Counted from the first letter of the stretch, positions 1 through 9,126 are shown. The stretch: DNA of 64,000 bases from Pseudofrankia sp. DC12 (GCF_000966285.1 NZ_KQ031391.1:5456430-5520429); one strand, 5' to 3'. Notes: generated by a model from the sequence alone, not told the origin. Numbers and translations are program-made.

Positions 1-2
1 TC

Positions 3-1523
3 GCGCGCCGCGCGGCGCTCACCCCGGACGCGCCGCTGCTACTCGCCGACGGCGACGACGGTCCGGTGCGGGTCGGCTGTGCCGAGCTGGCCGCCCGAGC
101 CGAGCGGGTCGCGGCCGGGCTGCTCGACGAGTACGCCGTCGGGCCGGGCGCCCGGGTCTGCTGGCAGCTCCCGACCCGGGTCGAGACGGTCGTGCTGTCG
201 ATGGCGCTCGCCCGCCTCGGCGCCGTCCAGGTGCCGATCATCCACATCTACCGGGAGCGCGAGGTCGCCGTCGCGCTGCGCCAGACCGGCGCGCGGCTGT
301 TCTGCGTCCCCGGGACCTGGCGCGGGACCGACTACGTCGAGCTGGCCGCCGCGGCGAGCGCGGACCTGGTCTACCGGCCGCGGGTGCTGGTGGTCGGCAC
401 CGGCGCGGACGCCCTCCCGCAGGGCGACCCGGCGCTGCTGCCCGCGCCGCCCACCGACGGCGAGAAGATCCGCTGGATCTACTACACCTCCGGCACGACC
501 TCGCAGCCCAAGGGCGTGCGGCACCGGGACTCCTCGCTGATCGCGGCCGGCGTCGGCCTCGCGCTGGCGCTGGGCGCCCGTCCGGACGACGTGGGCTCGA
601 TCGCCTTCCCGGTGGCGCACATCGGCGGGCCGGACTACCTGGCGATGATGCTGTCCGTCGGGTTCCCGGCGCTGCTGCTCGAGGCGTTCGTCCCGGCCGA
701 CGCGATCGCCGCCTTCCGCCGCCACGGGGTCACCCTCGCGGGCGGTTCGACCACTTTCTACACCGCGCTTCTCGCCGCGAGCCGGCAGTCGCCGACGCCC
801 GGCGAGCCGCTGGTCCCGACGCTGCGCCTGCTCGCCGGCGGCGGCGCGCCCAAGCCACCGGAGCTGTTCACCGACGTGCGGCGGGCGCTCGGCATCCCGA
901 TCGCCCACGGCTACGGAATGACCGAGATCCCGATGATCACCCAGGGCTCGCCGACCGACAGCGACGACGCGCTGATGTACTCCGAAGGCGCCCCGCTGCC
1001 CGGCGTCGAGGTGCGTGTCGTCGGCGCCGACGGTGTGGTCACGCCCGTCGGCGTGGAGGGCGAGGTCCGGGTCCGCGGCTCGACTGTCTGCGCCGGCTAC
1101 ACCGACGCCGAGGCGACCGCCGCCGCGTTCGACGAGGACGGCTGGTTCCGGACCGGAGACCTGGGCGTCATCCGCCCGGACGGGCACGTGACCCTGACCG
1201 GCCGGCTCAAGGATGTGATCATCCGCAAGGGCGAGAACGTCTCGGCCAAGGAGGTCGAGGACCTGCTCTACCAGCACCCGAAGGTCGGCGCGGTCGCGGT
1301 CGTCGGGCTGCCGGACGCTGAGCGTGGCGAGCTGGTCTGCGCCGTCGTCGAGCCTGTGGCAGGTGGGCCGGAACCCTCGCTGGCCGAGCTGGTGGCGTTC
1401 CTGCGTGCCGCCGGGCTGATGACGCAGAAGATTCCAGAGCGCCTGGAGATCCTCGACGCGCTGCCCAGAAACGCGACGCTTAAGATTCTCAAGCACGAGC
1501 TGCGCGCCCGCTACACGGCCTGA
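3..1523 (+). CDS. Acyl-CoA synthetase (AMP-binding), 5' end outside window
   Basis: ATP-dependent acyl-CoA ligase of the ANL (AMP-binding) superfamily; it would activate a carboxylic acid through an acyl-adenylate. The reading frame is open from the first bases and the protein context (a typical ligase N-terminus) continues upstream of the GTG at 66, so the true start lies outside the window. Visible motifs: phosphate-binding loop YYTSGTTSQPKG, GYGMTE, FRTGDLG, the hinge LKDVIIRKGENVS, and the C-terminal lysine region LPRNATLKILKHE. The substrate cannot be told; the motifs place it with the medium/cyclic acyl-CoA ligases rather than with the FadD8-like ligase at 48104. It ends just before a strong terminator. 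Confidence 0.88.
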   Translation, partial: ARRAALTPDAPLLLADGDDGPVRVGCAELAARAERVAAGLLDEYAVGPGARVCWQLPTRVETVVLSMALARLGAVQVPIIHIYREREVAVALRQTGARLFCVPGTWRGTDYVELAAAASADLVYRPRVLVVGTGADALPQGDPALLPAPPTDGEKIRWIYYTSGTTSQPKGVRHRDSSLIAAGVGLALALGARPDDVGSIAFPVAHIGGPDYLAMMLSVGFPALLLEAFVPADAIAAFRRHGVTLAGGSTTFYTALLAASRQSPTPGEPLVPTLRLLAGGGAPKPPELFTDVRRALGIPIAHGYGMTEIPMITQGSPTDSDDALMYSEGAPLPGVEVRVVGADGVVTPVGVEGEVRVRGSTVCAGYTDAEATAAAFDEDGWFRTGDLGVIRPDGHVTLTGRLKDVIIRKGENVSAKEVEDLLYQHPKVGAVAVVGLPDAERGELVCAVVEPVAGGPEPSLAELVAFLRAAGLMTQKIPERLEILDALPRNATLKILKHELRARYTA

Positions 1524-1548
1524 GCGAGGCCCTCACCCGCAAAACAGA

Positions 1549-1582
1549 ACGGGCCCGGACGGCGAATACCGTCCGGGCCCGT
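1549..1582. terminator. Bidirectional hairpin terminator
   Basis: Perfect 14-bp stem (1549-1562 with 1569-1582) and a 6-nt loop cgaata, preceded by AAAAC. It lies between the converging stops of the acyl-CoA ligase and the subtilase, so it can serve both strands. Confidence 0.85.
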
Positions 1583-1611
1583 CAAATGTCGTGCTCAGAC
1601 CACTCGGGTGC

Positions 1612-3378
1612 TCAGCGCAGTTTGGCCACGTTCGACGCGTTGATGATGCCGTACCCGTAGAAACCGTTGTCCTTCACTGTCCCCTGGCAGACCGGCGCGT
1701 AGCCGGCATGGTCGGGCTCGGGGTACTGGTTGGCGGTCGGGCAGGCCACCGGAGTCGCCGTCTGCTCGAGCGCCCGCATCACGACCTTCGGGTCGAGCGT
1801 CAGCCCGCCATGGGCCCGGTCGGGGCGCCCGAGCTGGCTGACGATCAGCGCCGCGACCCCGACCGCGTGCGGTGAGGCCATCGACGTGCCCTGCAGGTAC
1901 TGGTAGTACGACGTGACGCCCTTGCTGTCGTCACGGATCACGAAGGGCGTCGTCGGGTTGCCGGCGGCGTCGATGTCGCCGACCGCGGCCGCGACGTTCT
2001 TCGGGTAGGCGGCGAGGATCAGGTTCCCCGGGGTGTGGAACGCGGCCGTGCCGTACTGGTCGTAGTAGTCACCGCCGGGCGCCGCCACGGTGGTGTGGGT
2101 CAGGCCGTAGTTGCTGAAGTACGACAGCCGCTTGGACGGCCCGATCGCGTTGACGGACAGGACGCCCTTGGCCTCCGACGGCATCGACAGGCACGAGTTG
2201 TCGATGACGCGCGAGTGCGCGGCGGTGCCGGACTGCGGGTACGGGTAGTCCGGGCTGGTGTCGTCCGAGGAGATGTGGTCGAGGTCGGTCGACTCGTTGC
2301 CCGAGGCCGCGATCAGCGTGACGTTACGGGCGGACGCGTAGGCGACCGCGCGCTGGGTGGCCGCGATGATCGTGCGCTGCTCGGCCTGCTGCTGCGGGGT
2401 GTCCGCCGCGTTGGCCGTGCAGTTGAACAGCCACGGGTCGGTGTAGAACGACATGTTGACCACGTCGACGCCGATGTCACCGGCGTAGGTGATCGCGTCG
2501 ATCGTCGGCTTCAGGAAGAAGAAGCCGGCGTCCTGACCAGCCCGGATGTTCACCAGCTGCACGTTCGGCGCGACGCCGGCGATTCCCAGGCCGTTGACCG
2601 GCGAGGCGATGGTGGAGGCGACGTGAGTGCCGTGGCCGTCGTCGTCCTCGTTCACCGGGTCGACGCAGGACGGGTGCTCACACGGCCCGTCCATCTCCTC
2701 GCCGGAGACCGGGTCGGTCGGGATGTCGGTGACGAAGTTGCGGGACAGCTTGGCGTTGAAGTTCGGCGCGATGTCCGGGTGGGTGCCGTCGATGCCGGTG
2801 TCGATGACGCCGACCAGCACGCCCTTGTTGCCCGGCTGGGACTTGTAGGAACCGGCCTGGGTGGCGCCGATCATCTGCATGTCCCACTGCGCGCCGGCGA
2901 GTGGCTCGTCCGCCGGTGTCCTGGGCTTGACGGGTGGGCCCCAGTGGCTCGGCGAGCCGCCCGACCGGGAGGAGCTGCGTTCCTTCTGGGTGAACGAGTC
3001 GCCGGGATCGGTCGAGGAGCCGCCGGCCGCGTCCGGGACCGCGTAGCCGATCGGGGAGTTGGGAGCGGCACCGACGAGGGCCGCGCTGCGGTCGGCCTTC
3101 GCCTCGAAGGCCGGGTCGGTCGAGGTGATGGTCGCCAGGCCCACCTTGGCGTTCTCGGACACCACGGTCCCGCCGAGCGAGGCGACCGCCGCGCGGCCGG
3201 ACTCGGCCGAGCCGGCGTAGACGACGACGTAGGTCCGCGCCGCGGCGGCGTTTGCCGGGCCTGGCAGCGCGACAGCGGCCGGGACGGCGAGGAGCGCCGC
3301 GACCAGCGCTGCCTGCTTGGCCCGGCGCCCTCGGCCGGTACGACGGTCCTGGGGGAGGGATGAGGAGGAGCTGCGCAT
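1612..3378 (-). CDS. Secreted S8 (subtilisin-like) serine protease
   Basis: Secreted endopeptidase of about 588 residues. The chosen ATG (3378) has an AAAGGTGA ribosome site nine bases upstream and begins a classical signal peptide (arginine-rich start, hydrophobic stretch, cleavage near ANAAAA). The longer reading frame from 3438 would put 20 extra residues in front of the signal peptide and is less likely. An inhibitor-I9-like propeptide follows (YVVVYAGSAE). The catalytic triad is clear: Asp in GVIDTGIDGTHPDI (about residue 190), His in DDGHGTHVAS (about 246) and Ser in GTSMASPHAVG (about 496). No transmembrane anchor or sorting motif is seen at the C-terminus, so it is probably released. 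It is monocistronic, ending at a bidirectional terminator. Confidence 0.93.
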   Translation of the reverse strand: MRSSSSSLPQDRRTGRGRRAKQAALVAALLAVPAAVALPGPANAAAARTYVVVYAGSAESGRAAVASLGGTVVSENAKVGLATITSTDPAFEAKADRSAALVGAAPNSPIGYAVPDAAGGSSTDPGDSFTQKERSSSRSGGSPSHWGPPVKPRTPADEPLAGAQWDMQMIGATQAGSYKSQPGNKGVLVGVIDTGIDGTHPDIAPNFNAKLSRNFVTDIPTDPVSGEEMDGPCEHPSCVDPVNEDDDGHGTHVASTIASPVNGLGIAGVAPNVQLVNIRAGQDAGFFFLKPTIDAITYAGDIGVDVVNMSFYTDPWLFNCTANAADTPQQQAEQRTIIAATQRAVAYASARNVTLIAASGNESTDLDHISSDDTSPDYPYPQSGTAAHSRVIDNSCLSMPSEAKGVLSVNAIGPSKRLSYFSNYGLTHTTVAAPGGDYYDQYGTAAFHTPGNLILAAYPKNVAAAVGDIDAAGNPTTPFVIRDDSKGVTSYYQYLQGTSMASPHAVGVAALIVSQLGRPDRAHGGLTLDPKVVMRALEQTATPVACPTANQYPEPDHAGYAPVCQGTVKDNGFYGYGIINASNVAKLR

Positions 3379-3763
3379 GAACACGGTCACCTTTTTGGGG
3401 GCGGAATGCGCTTGATCCGACGGATCCGCGTTCGACACCGTAGTAGAAGCATCGTGGCATGGCTACCAGATGTGGCGGGTTTTGAGGATCCGTCGTGCGT
3501 ATACCACTCTGAGCACACCATCAGCACGCCCCACGAAGGCAGGGTAGTTGCGGCGATGTTTCCGCGGTTTCCCGGTGGCTGATTTCCGCGCTGGAACGGT
3601 GAACCGGTTGGAATTGTGAGGTCCCCGTCGACTCGGTCTTGGGACACCGGTTTGCGCCGCCGGCGCGAGGGCCGGCCGGGTGCCTCGTCCTTGGTCGACT
3701 GTCTCTGGGGCGAGTGTCCCTGGGCCGCCGCCGTCCCCGGGTCGCCAGCCCCGGCGGGTGACG
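3379..3763. other. Intergenic region upstream of the subtilase
   Basis: About 385 bases between two minus-strand genes. No convincing gene is seen in either strand. It must hold the promoter of the protease; a few short palindromes (for example AACCGGTT near 3600) are present but none is distinctive. Confidence 0.5.
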
Positions 3764-5203
3764 TCAGCCCACGAGGGCGCCGGTCTCGACCGAGCCGGCA
3801 CTGGCGTGGACCGCCTCGGCCAGCAGCGCGACCGCGGTCGGGATGTCCTGCTCGCCGATCCCGGCGACGCACAGGCGCAGGTGGCTGGAGTCCTGCTCGC
3901 CGACCACGAAGTACCGCCCCGGCACCACCGACACCCCCAGGCGCGCCGCCCGGCTCGCGACCACCTGGTCGTCGGTGCCGCGCGGCAGCCGCAGCCACAG
4001 GCTGATGCCGCCGCGCGGGTTCTCGAAGGTGCAGTCCGGCAGCTCGGCCGCGAGTGCCGCCGCCAGCGCCGCCATCCGCACCCGCAGCGCCGCCGAGACG
4101 GTCCGCAGCTGGGCCGCCCAGCCGGGGCCGGTCACCATCTCGATGGCGGTGTGCTGCAACGGCGTCGGCACGAAGAAGTCGTCGACCTGGCGCATCGCGG
4201 CCAGCCGGTTCATCACAGGCCCACGCGCCACCAGCGCACCGACCCGCAGGCTCGGCGCGAGGATCTTCGTCAGTGAGCAGATGGTGATGACGTGCCCTGA
4301 GTCGTCGTCACGCCACAGCGGTGGCGGCGGGAGCTGGCCATGACCGAGCCAACGGGAGAAGTCGTCCTCGACGATGAAGGCGCCGGCCTTCTCGCAGATG
4401 TCGAGGACGGTGCGACGGCGGTCATGCGCGAGCACCGCGCCGGTCGGGTTGGCGTACGTGGGCTGCAGGAACAGCAGCCGGGCCGAGGTGGCCGCGAACG
4501 CCCGCTCCAGCAGCTCAGGACGCACCCCGTCCGCGTCGGTGGGCACCGGCACGGGAACGAGGCCCGCGCTGCGCGCGACGGCGAGCGCGCCGTGGTAGGT
4601 CGGGACCGCGAACAGCAGTGGACTGCCCGCCGGCAGCAGCGCGCGGAACGCGGCCGACAGCGCGCCCTGAGCGCCCGGGGTGATCAGCACCTCGCTGGGG
4701 TCGGCACCGATCTGCCGGCCGAACCAGCTGCGCAGCTCGGCGACCCCCATCGCGGGGGGAGCGGCCCAGGCGTCCGGGCGCCGTACCGCGCGGGTCGCCG
4801 CGGCCGCGAGCCTGCTGTCGGCCCGCAGTGACGCGTCCAGGTAGCCCGAACCCAGCTCGAACCCGTGGACGCTCGCGCGGCCCAGCACCAGCTCGACCCC
4901 GCCGGACCCGGCGACCGGGCTCGCGCCCAGCGCCACCTGCTGCCAGTCGGTGTCCCCGAAGCGGGGAGCGCGGCGCGCCGCGACGAACGTGCCGGCGCCT
5001 GGCCGGGTGACCAGCACCCCTTCGGTCACCAGCCGGGCGAGCGCGCGCTGCACGGTGACCGGCCCGACGCCGAGGCGCTGCTGCAGCTCGCGGGTGCTGG
5101 GCAGCCGCGCCCCCACGGCGCGGGCGTCCGCCAGCGCGCGCAGCTCGTCGGCGACCTTCTCGGCACTGCCGGTGTCGCTGCGGCCGGTGCTACTATATTT
5201 CAT
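3764..5203 (-). CDS. MocR/PdxR-type regulator (GntR HTH fused to aminotransferase fold)
   Basis: Transcription factor of the MocR subgroup, about 479 residues. An N-terminal winged helix (GARLPSTRELQQRLGVGP, then VQRALARL, about residues 30-65) is fused to a fold-type-I PLP aminotransferase domain. The PLP lysine is in SLTKILAPSLRVG and the sugar-phosphate/ring contacts in FLQPTYANPTG and VEDDFSRW. Members sense PLP or an amino-compound and usually regulate a divergent gene. The ATG at 5203 was chosen because the helix-turn-helix begins straight after it; the frame runs on upstream to 5500 with low-quality sequence. A TATCTT hexamer sits about nine bases before this ATG and no Shine-Dalgarno is seen, so the mRNA may be leaderless. 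The divergent neighbour is a very small membrane protein. Confidence 0.85.
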   Translation of the reverse strand: MKYSSTGRSDTGSAEKVADELRALADARAVGARLPSTRELQQRLGVGPVTVQRALARLVTEGVLVTRPGAGTFVAARRAPRFGDTDWQQVALGASPVAGSGGVELVLGRASVHGFELGSGYLDASLRADSRLAAAATRAVRRPDAWAAPPAMGVAELRSWFGRQIGADPSEVLITPGAQGALSAAFRALLPAGSPLLFAVPTYHGALAVARSAGLVPVPVPTDADGVRPELLERAFAATSARLLFLQPTYANPTGAVLAHDRRRTVLDICEKAGAFIVEDDFSRWLGHGQLPPPPLWRDDDSGHVITICSLTKILAPSLRVGALVARGPVMNRLAAMRQVDDFFVPTPLQHTAIEMVTGPGWAAQLRTVSAALRVRMAALAAALAAELPDCTFENPRGGISLWLRLPRGTDDQVVASRAARLGVSVVPGRYFVVGEQDSSHLRLCVAGIGEQDIPTAVALLAEAVHASAGSVETGALVG

Positions 5204-5311
5204 GAGAAGACAAGATAGCGCTTTCGGTACGGTCCCGTCAGCTGCTTTCCGCCGACCGGTCTGGACGCCTGTCGGGCCGCCCGCGATGGGCGTCAGCGTC
5301 GGCGACGCGCG

Positions 5312-5464
5312 GTGACCGCCGCCGCGACCGCTGCCGTGGTCGTCGGTCTGCTCGTGCTGGGCAGCGTTCTGTCCTGGCTGTTCGGGCCTGACACCAGGGA
5401 TCCGGACTTCGGGCCGCGCCCGTCCAGCCCCCGTGACGAGTTCTTCGGATCCCGCTTCCCGTGA
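5312..5464 (+). CDS. Small single-pass membrane protein (50 aa), hypothetical
   Basis: GTG-started frame of 50 codons. Residues 8-24 (AVVVGLLVLGSVLSWLF) form one hydrophobic helix, followed by a polar, proline/arginine-rich tail ending DEFFGSRFP. No Shine-Dalgarno is evident. Support comes from its composition, its place divergent from a MocR regulator (whose usual target is the neighbour), and a strong hairpin terminator 50 bases after its stop. Function is not recognised. Confidence 0.42.
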   Translation: MTAAATAAVVVGLLVLGSVLSWLFGPDTRDPDFGPRPSSPRDEFFGSRFP

Positions 5465-5515
5465 CCGGCGGCGCTGAGCGCCCCGCGACCTGCCGTACAT
5501 CGAAAACGACTGAGG

Positions 5516-5541
5516 GGCCGGAAGCGATAGCGCTTCCGGCC
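5516..5541 (+). terminator. Hairpin terminator
   Basis: Perfect 11-bp stem GGCCGGAAGCG / CGCTTCCGGCC around the loop ATAG, 51 bases after the stop of the small membrane protein gene. Confidence 0.65.
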
Positions 5542-5753
5542 GCGTCGACGCGGTGCGCTTCCTGCGGTTCGGAGAGGCGCGCGGCGACTACCCGCAGGTC
5601 GTCGCCGCGCTCAACGGATCCGGGCATTGAGACGAGCCGGCGGCGAAGAGTCGGCAACTCCCTGGGGTTCTGGCGTGTTTGCGCCTGGGCGCCCGACGCC
5701 GCCAACGTGCCCACGAAACCGGCAATCGACAAGGCCGGCGACCGACTTCCACG
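5542..5753. other. Intergenic stretch, possible short relic frame
   Basis: No normal gene is seen. A 25-codon GTG frame at 5553-5630 (starting MRFLRFGEARGDYP) resembles the first residues of fumarylacetoacetate-hydrolase-type proteins, but it stops at once and has no ribosome site; it is either a relic or chance. Confidence 0.3.
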
Positions 5754-5792
5754 CCCTGCCGAAGCAGGGTAGGGAGGGCGCTCAGCGCCCGA
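5754..5792 (-). repeat. Twin-hairpin repeat, likely terminator of the cyclase operon
   Basis: Two hairpins in a row: CCCTGC-CGAA-GCAGGG (5754-5769) and GGGCGC-TCA-GCGCCC (5776-5790). The 22 bases at 5771-5792 are identical, in inverse orientation, to part of the element at 60103-60124. It lies 50 bases past the stop of the minus-strand operon ending at 5842. Confidence 0.6.
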
Positions 5793-5841
5793 CAGGCGCA
5801 TAGTCCCGCGGGCGCTCCGCGCCCGTTCGGGATGATTCGCC

Positions 5842-6768
5842 CTACTTGATGGCGACCGGTGCCACGATTCCGCCGAGTCCGTTGGCCAACGGTTCCGGGG
5901 TCGCCGACAGCAGGAAGGTGTAGATCCCGTCGTCGGCGCAGTCGGCCGCGAGCGTCTCCAGATCGAAGTTCTGCCCCTGGGTCAGGCCCATCTCGACCAG
6001 GTGCAGCAGGTGCACCGGCAGCGGCGCGTCGTCCCGCTCCCAGGGGAAGACCTCGAAGACCACCGTGTCGGTGGCCGCGGCGGCGACGTCCTGCGCGCGC
6101 ATCCACTCCACCGAGCGCAGCGACAGCCCCGCCACCGGCGCCAGGTAGCCCATCTTGTCGCCGGCTTGCAGCAGCCGCATCTGGCCGGTGCGGACCAGCA
6201 CCAGGTCGCCCGGCTCGACGGCGACCCCGGCGAGGCCGACGGCCGCGGCCAGATCGTCGCTGGTGATCGCGTAGCCCGAGTCCAGCCGTTCGACGCCGCG
6301 GGCCCGGGCGACGTCGAGCAGCACGCCGCGCCCGACGATCGGCCCCGCCTTGTCGATGCCGCAGCGGGCCGCCCCGGCCGCGGTGACCGTGGCCGCGCCG
6401 AAGCCGTTGTAGATCCGCCCGTCATAGGACGCGTGCGCCAGCGCGTCCCAGTGCGTCGCCGCCTGCACACCCATGACGACCATGTCGTCGGAGAAGCAGA
6501 CCTGCGACGGGTCGCCGGTCAGCGGCTCGTTCAACGAGATCATCGTGCGGATCGGGTTGATCCGGCCGGGGATGAACCCGAGCTGGGGACCGTCCTGGGA
6601 CAGCGGCAGCGCGAGCGAGAAGCGCTTCCCGGTGCGTGCGGCGGCCACGCCCCGGCGGACCGCCTCGTCGGTCAGCAGATTCAGCGTGCCGCGCTCGTCG
6701 TCGGATCCCCAGCGGCCCCAGTTGTTGACCTTCCTGGCGAGCGCGTGGAACTCCTCGGGCAACGCCAC
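5842..6768 (-). CDS. Cyclase-family (kynurenine-formamidase-like) metal hydrolase
   Basis: 308-residue protein of the cyclase family (PF04199), which holds metal-dependent amide, ester or lactone hydrolases such as KynB and isatin hydrolase. The metal-site signature is present as THWDALAHASYDG (about residue 104), with HASYDG in place of the more usual DxPxH continuation. The GTG at 6768 is fixed by a GGAGGAG ribosome site seven bases upstream; the frame is open much further upstream but overlaps the thiolase gene. It is the last gene of the operon OB-fold/Ltp4/Ltp3/cyclase, 37 bases behind Ltp3, so it may act on a ring lactone or CoA-ester product of the same pathway. That role is inference from position only. 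Confidence 0.85.
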   Translation of the reverse strand: MALPEEFHALARKVNNWGRWGSDDERGTLNLLTDEAVRRGVAAARTGKRFSLALPLSQDGPQLGFIPGRINPIRTMISLNEPLTGDPSQVCFSDDMVVMGVQAATHWDALAHASYDGRIYNGFGAATVTAAGAARCGIDKAGPIVGRGVLLDVARARGVERLDSGYAITSDDLAAAVGLAGVAVEPGDLVLVRTGQMRLLQAGDKMGYLAPVAGLSLRSVEWMRAQDVAAAATDTVVFEVFPWERDDAPLPVHLLHLVEMGLTQGQNFDLETLAADCADDGIYTFLLSATPEPLANGLGGIVAPVAIK

Positions 6769-6805
6769 CGGCGATCTCCTCCGATCGGGCGTCGGGCACA
6801 CCGGG

Positions 6806-7960
6806 CTACAGCGAGGATCGGACGATCCACATCGCGAAGTACTGGGCGCCACCGCCGTAGGCGTGGCCCAGCGCGGTGCGGGCGCCGTCGACCTGGTGCT
6901 CCCCGGCCCGGCCGCGTACCTGCAGCGCGGCCTCGGCGAACCGCAGCATCCCGGACGCGCCGATCGGGTTCGACGACAGGACGCCGCCGGACGGGTTGAC
7001 CGGGAACGACCCGCCGATCTCCGTCTCGCCCGCCTCGACCAGCTTCCACCCGTCGCCCGGGCCGGTGATGTCGTGGCCCTCCAGCCACATCGGCTCGTAC
7101 CAGCTGAACGGGACGTAGAGCTCGGCGACGTCGATCTCGGTGAGCGGGTTGGTGATCCCGGCGGCCCGGTACAGGTCGTGGGCGCAGTCGACGCCGGCCT
7201 GCGGGCGGACCGGGTCACGGCTCGGGAACGACGTCGGCTCGCTGCGCATCGCCGTCGCCGCGACCCAGGCGGGCGGGTTCCCCCGGGCCGCCGCGTCGCG
7301 ACCGCCGGCCTCGTCGGTCAGCACCAGCGCGCACGCGCCGTCGGAGGACGGGCAGGACTCCAGGAAGTGCAGTGGGTCCCACAGCACGAACGAGTCGCGG
7401 ACCTTCTCCATCGAGATGTCGGCGATCCTGAGGTGTGCGTAGGGGTTCTTCAGCGCGTTGCGCCGATCCTTGACGGCCACCTGCCAGCCGATGTGCTCCG
7501 GCGCGCCGGAGCGGCGGATGTAGGAGCGGATCCACGGCGCGAAGATGCCACCCGCCCCCATCGAGCCCGACTTCCCGCCGGACAGCCCCCACTGGGCGTT
7601 GCCCTCGGACTGCTTCTCGAACGCGACGGCTAGCACCCGGCGATGCCGGCGGGCGTGGATCAGGTGCGAGGCGACGATGGCCGTCGAGCCACCGACGCTG
7701 CCGGCCGTGTGCACCCGCATGATCGACTTTCCGGCCGCGCCGAGCGCGTCGGCGAGGTACAGCTCGGGCATCATGACGCCCTCGAAGGCGTCCGGCGCCT
7801 TGCCGAGGACGACGGCGTCGATGTCGGGCCAGTCGAGGCCCGCGTCCTGCAGGGCCCGGCTCGCCGCCTCCCGGACCAGACCCGCGAGCGAGACGTCGAG
7901 ACGCTTGCTCTTGTGGTGGGTCTGGCCGATCCCGATGATCGCGCACGGCTCGCCGCTCAT
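6806..7960 (-). CDS. ltp3: Thiolase-like lipid-transfer protein, Ltp3-like
   Basis: 384-residue thiolase-superfamily protein closely resembling mycobacterial Ltp3 (Rv3523): GKAPDAFEGVMMPEL, RVHTAGSVGGST, CPSSDGACA and the C-terminal SSNPIGASGM and LGHAYGGG are all of that type. The residue expected to be the nucleophilic cysteine of a true thiolase is replaced in RVHTAGSVGG, as in the Ltp2/Ltp3/Ltp4 group, some of which act as aldolases with a DUF35 partner in steroid side-chain removal. Its ATG overlaps the stop of the Ltp4-like gene by four bases, so the two are translationally coupled. The exact substrate is not settled by sequence. Confidence 0.9.
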   Translation of the reverse strand: MSGEPCAIIGIGQTHHKSKRLDVSLAGLVREAASRALQDAGLDWPDIDAVVLGKAPDAFEGVMMPELYLADALGAAGKSIMRVHTAGSVGGSTAIVASHLIHARRHRRVLAVAFEKQSEGNAQWGLSGGKSGSMGAGGIFAPWIRSYIRRSGAPEHIGWQVAVKDRRNALKNPYAHLRIADISMEKVRDSFVLWDPLHFLESCPSSDGACALVLTDEAGGRDAAARGNPPAWVAATAMRSEPTSFPSRDPVRPQAGVDCAHDLYRAAGITNPLTEIDVAELYVPFSWYEPMWLEGHDITGPGDGWKLVEAGETEIGGSFPVNPSGGVLSSNPIGASGMLRFAEAALQVRGRAGEHQVDGARTALGHAYGGGAQYFAMWIVRSSL

Positions 7961-9126
7961 CGCGTCTCTCCTTGCGGCTCGCGCTCACCCGGTTCGCGGC
8001 TGAGCAGGCAGACGAGGTTCTGCTGCAGGCACGGACCGGAGGTCGCGTGCGCCAGCGCCCGGCCGTGGCCCTGCTCGCGGATCGCCCGGGCGGCCTCGAC
8101 GACCCGGACCAGCCCGGTGGCCATCACCGGGTTCGCGGCCAGCGCCCCACCCGAGGGGTTGACGACGCAGTCCGCCGGCAGGCCGAGCGCGTCCCGCAGG
8201 ATGATCTCTTCGTGGCTGTAGGTGGCGGACAGCTCCGCGACCTCGACCGGCCCACCGCAGCCGAGGCCGGCGGCCTGCGCGGCCTTCCGGGTCGACACCG
8301 AGTCGGTGAGGTCCCGCATGCCAGGCTGGTGCGGCTCGATGAAGTGCTCCAGGCCGGTGATCCACACCGGCCTGATCCCGTGCTTGGCGGCCAGCCGGTT
8401 CGCCACGGACGCGGTCGCGAGCACGAGCGCGCACGCCCCGTCCGTCACCGGCGGCGCGTCATGCACCCGCAGCGGGGAGCGCACGTACTCAGCCGCCAGC
8501 AGCGCGTCGATCTCGGCGTCCGAGGGCGCGTCCGGGCGCTCGGTCAGGCCGCGGCCGGCCGCCGCGACCGCAGGGACCGCGTGGGGGTTGGCGGCGGCGG
8601 CCTGCCGGGCCCGCGCGGCGACAGCGGCCAGGTCACGCTCGGTCGCCGTCCCGGTGTCCAGCAGCGCCCGTGCCTGCAGCGCGGCCAGCGACAGCGGGTC
8701 GACCCCGAGCGGCGCCAGGTAGTACGGGTCGGTCTGCAGGTTCAGCACCCGGGCGAGGTCGCCGCTCGAGGACTTGCCGGAGCCGAAGACCAGCGCCGTG
8801 CGTTCGTCGCCGATCAGCAGCCGCACCCAGGCCTCGTGCAGCGCCCAGGCCCCGTCCATCTCGACGTGCGACTCGCGGATCGGCGGCCAGGCGCCGACCG
8901 CGTCGAGGTTCGCGACGAAGGTGAAGGTGCCGCCCGACAGGTAGTCAGCGCTGCCGGAGCAGGTGAAGTCGATCTCCTTGCGCTCCAGTCCCGCGCTGAC
9001 CAGGGCCCGGGTGACGACGTCCAGGCACAGCTGCACCTCGGTCGACTCGGCGAACTCGCTCATCGGCGACAGGGCGTAGCCGACGATCGCGACCGGCTCG
9101 CCGAATACCCGTTCGTTGTCTGTCAT
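7957..9126 (-). CDS. ltp4: Thiolase-like protein, Ltp4-like
   Basis: 389-residue thiolase-fold protein resembling mycobacterial Ltp4 (Rv3522): DFTCSGSADYLSGGTF, ESHVEMDGAWALHEA, VFGSGKSSSGDL, NPSGGALAANPVMATG and ATSGPCLQQNLV. The normal active-site Cys segment is replaced by ESHVEMDGAWA, so it is unlikely to be a classical thiolase on its own and probably forms a heteromer with the Ltp3-like protein. The ATG at 9126 gives the standard family N-terminus; the frame upstream to 9267 runs through a repeat element and is not expected to be translated. Only a modest GGGGTG ribosome site precedes it. Confidence 0.88.
   Translation of the reverse strand: MTDNERVFGEPVAIVGYALSPMSEFAESTEVQLCLDVVTRALVSAGLERKEIDFTCSGSADYLSGGTFTFVANLDAVGAWPPIRESHVEMDGAWALHEAWVRLLIGDERTALVFGSGKSSSGDLARVLNLQTDPYYLAPLGVDPLSLAALQARALLDTGTATERDLAAVAARARQAAAANPHAVPAVAAAGRGLTERPDAPSDAEIDALLAAEYVRSPLRVHDAPPVTDGACALVLATASVANRLAAKHGIRPVWITGLEHFIEPHQPGMRDLTDSVSTRKAAQAAGLGCGGPVEVAELSATYSHEEIILRDALGLPADCVVNPSGGALAANPVMATGLVRVVEAARAIREQGHGRALAHATSGPCLQQNLVCLLSREPGEREPQGETR

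Noticed and set aside
39-1496. Long minus-strand open frame opposite the first acyl-CoA ligase
   Set aside because: Arg/Gly/Asp-rich antisense translation typical of GC-rich coding sequence; the plus strand carries all ligase motifs.
2035-3363. Long plus-strand frame opposite the subtilase
   Set aside because: Shadow frame; the minus strand has signal peptide and complete catalytic triad.
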